This document shows, piece after piece, positions 63,291 through 64,000 of a stretch of DNA of 64,000 nucleotides (position 1 is the first letter of the stretch; each line of letters starts with the position of its first letter). The DNA comes from Glycine soja. Lineage: Eukaryota > Streptophyta > Magnoliopsida > Fabales > Fabaceae. Where the stretch lies: the NCBI RefSeq assembly GCF_004193775.1, contig NC_041021.1, positions 630,001 through 694,000 of the forward strand. Reading direction: 5' to 3'. Below the pieces are notes generated by a model. The model had not been told where the DNA came from, searched no databases, and saw only the letters and a list, made by a program, of their open reading frames with translations. Both the position numbers and the translations under genes were made by a program.

Positions 63291-63394
63291 TTTGTAAATA
63301 TGTCACCTTTTGCTTTAGTCTTTCTTCCTCTTTTGTTTTTTGTCTTTGCAAGTATTTTATTTTTTTATTTTAGTCCCTTAAAATATGACTCTTT

Positions 63395-63500
63395 TGCCAC
63401 TACAACTACTACCACCACCATGGCCGATACCACCACCACCACCATCGACACTACGCTGCCATCGCTACTACCATTACCACCATGGTCAACCACCGCTACC
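63395..63500. repeat. ACC/CCA-rich trinucleotide region
   Basis: Imperfect (ACC)n and (ACT)n runs. The 95-codon plus-strand frame through it (63300-63587) encodes poly-Thr and shows no family signature, so I do not call a gene. Confidence 0.8.
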
Positions 63501-63749
63501 TTCCCCAACAACATTGTTGTTGTCACATGGCCATTGTCATTATTACTATCACACAAAAGTACTCATAAACTAATTTTAATAAGATAGGAAACTTTTAAAA
63601 TGAATTTATTTTGAAACTAAAAATTGAAGAAAATCTAAAATCTGGTTGTTGGTTTTAAAATTTTTTAAACTTACTACTAAAAACTAACCCAAAAGGGGAA
63701 ACATTCTCAAACTTATTCTGAAAAAAATGAACTACTGCCCCCAAGAAGA

Positions 63750-64000
63750 CAAAAACAGCCAACAAGTGTCGTTGCTTCACTAGAAAGTCTAAATGAAATA
63801 AGGACATGGTTTGTAAAGTAAAAGTATCATTGTCTTTTGGTAGATACAGTATTAAATAGTATGGTCATATCATTAAACTGTTAATATTTGTCTATATTTA
63901 CGAAAACAAAATAAACCAAAGGAATCTTATTGTAAAGTTTACAGCAACAGCAGCAGCAGAAACCAGTAGAAAGCAATAAACGGCAACCAAAATCCTCTTC
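63750..64000 (+). promoter_or_regulatory. Promoter/leader of a further CYP71D copy, cut by the window end
   Basis: Carries the array leader landmarks: CCAACAAGTGTCGTTGCTTC, AGAAAGTCTAAATGAAAT, ACGAAAACAAAATAAACC, CAGCAGCAGCAGAAACCAGT and CGGCAACCAAAATCCTC. By alignment with the copy at 52953 the start codon should lie about 46 bp beyond the end. Confidence 0.65.

Noticed and set aside
63300..63587. A 95-codon plus-strand ORF
   Set aside because: Poly-Thr from ACC repeats, with no family signature and no supporting context.

Overview
This is plant nuclear DNA: spliced genes with GT..AG introns, AT-rich intergenic DNA full of (TA)n tracts, small inverted-repeat elements, tRNA-derived SINEs and decayed LINE/LTR pieces. 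The gene families (SPL14/16-like factor, proton pump interactor, BUBR1/MAD3, U2AF35, tandem CYP71D P450s) are those of a dicot. My best guess is a legume close to soybean (Glycine), but this rests on general resemblance and no search was possible.

Layout. (1) 1.5-6.4 kb, minus strand: a complete nine-exon SPL gene (1009 residues by my splicing). (2) 6.6-14.6 kb: AT-rich intergenic DNA with (TA)n tracts and a LINE remnant. (3) 14.8-20.6 kb, minus strand: an eight-exon proton-pump-interactor-like gene, about 1501 residues, swollen by 38 in-register copies of an 11-residue (33-bp) acidic repeat. (4) 21-33 kb: intergenic, repeat-derived. (5) 33.2-36.5 kb, plus strand: an 11-exon spindle-checkpoint gene (BUBR1/MAD3 type, 384 residues, two KEN boxes) with a mitotic MSA-like element and a TATA box just upstream. 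(6) 41.15-41.96 kb, plus strand: an intronless, GC-rich U2AF35 gene. (7) 38.5-64 kb, around the U2AF35 gene: a CYP71D-type P450 cluster with one inverted pseudogene (38.5-40.5), a divergent pseudogene (48.7-50.5), two intact genes (52.95-54.98 and 57.62-59.52), another pseudogene (60.7-62.6), and the promoter/leader of a further copy cut off by the window end.

The four single-copy genes are housekeeping or regulatory and show no evident functional link. The P450 part is a typical local duplication array. The last copies repeat at about 3.1-3.3 kb, and the one longer interval (4.67 kb) is explained by a 1.6-kb AT-rich insertion at 55663-57275. All three pseudogenes have a wrecked first exon but an open second exon. 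I found no RNA genes, CRISPR, operons or clearly novel system. The most unusual items are the expanded repeat in the proton pump interactor, the array architecture with its possible alternative last exon, a 136-bp near-perfect hairpin behind an intact P450 gene, and three SINEs with perfect 11-bp target duplications.
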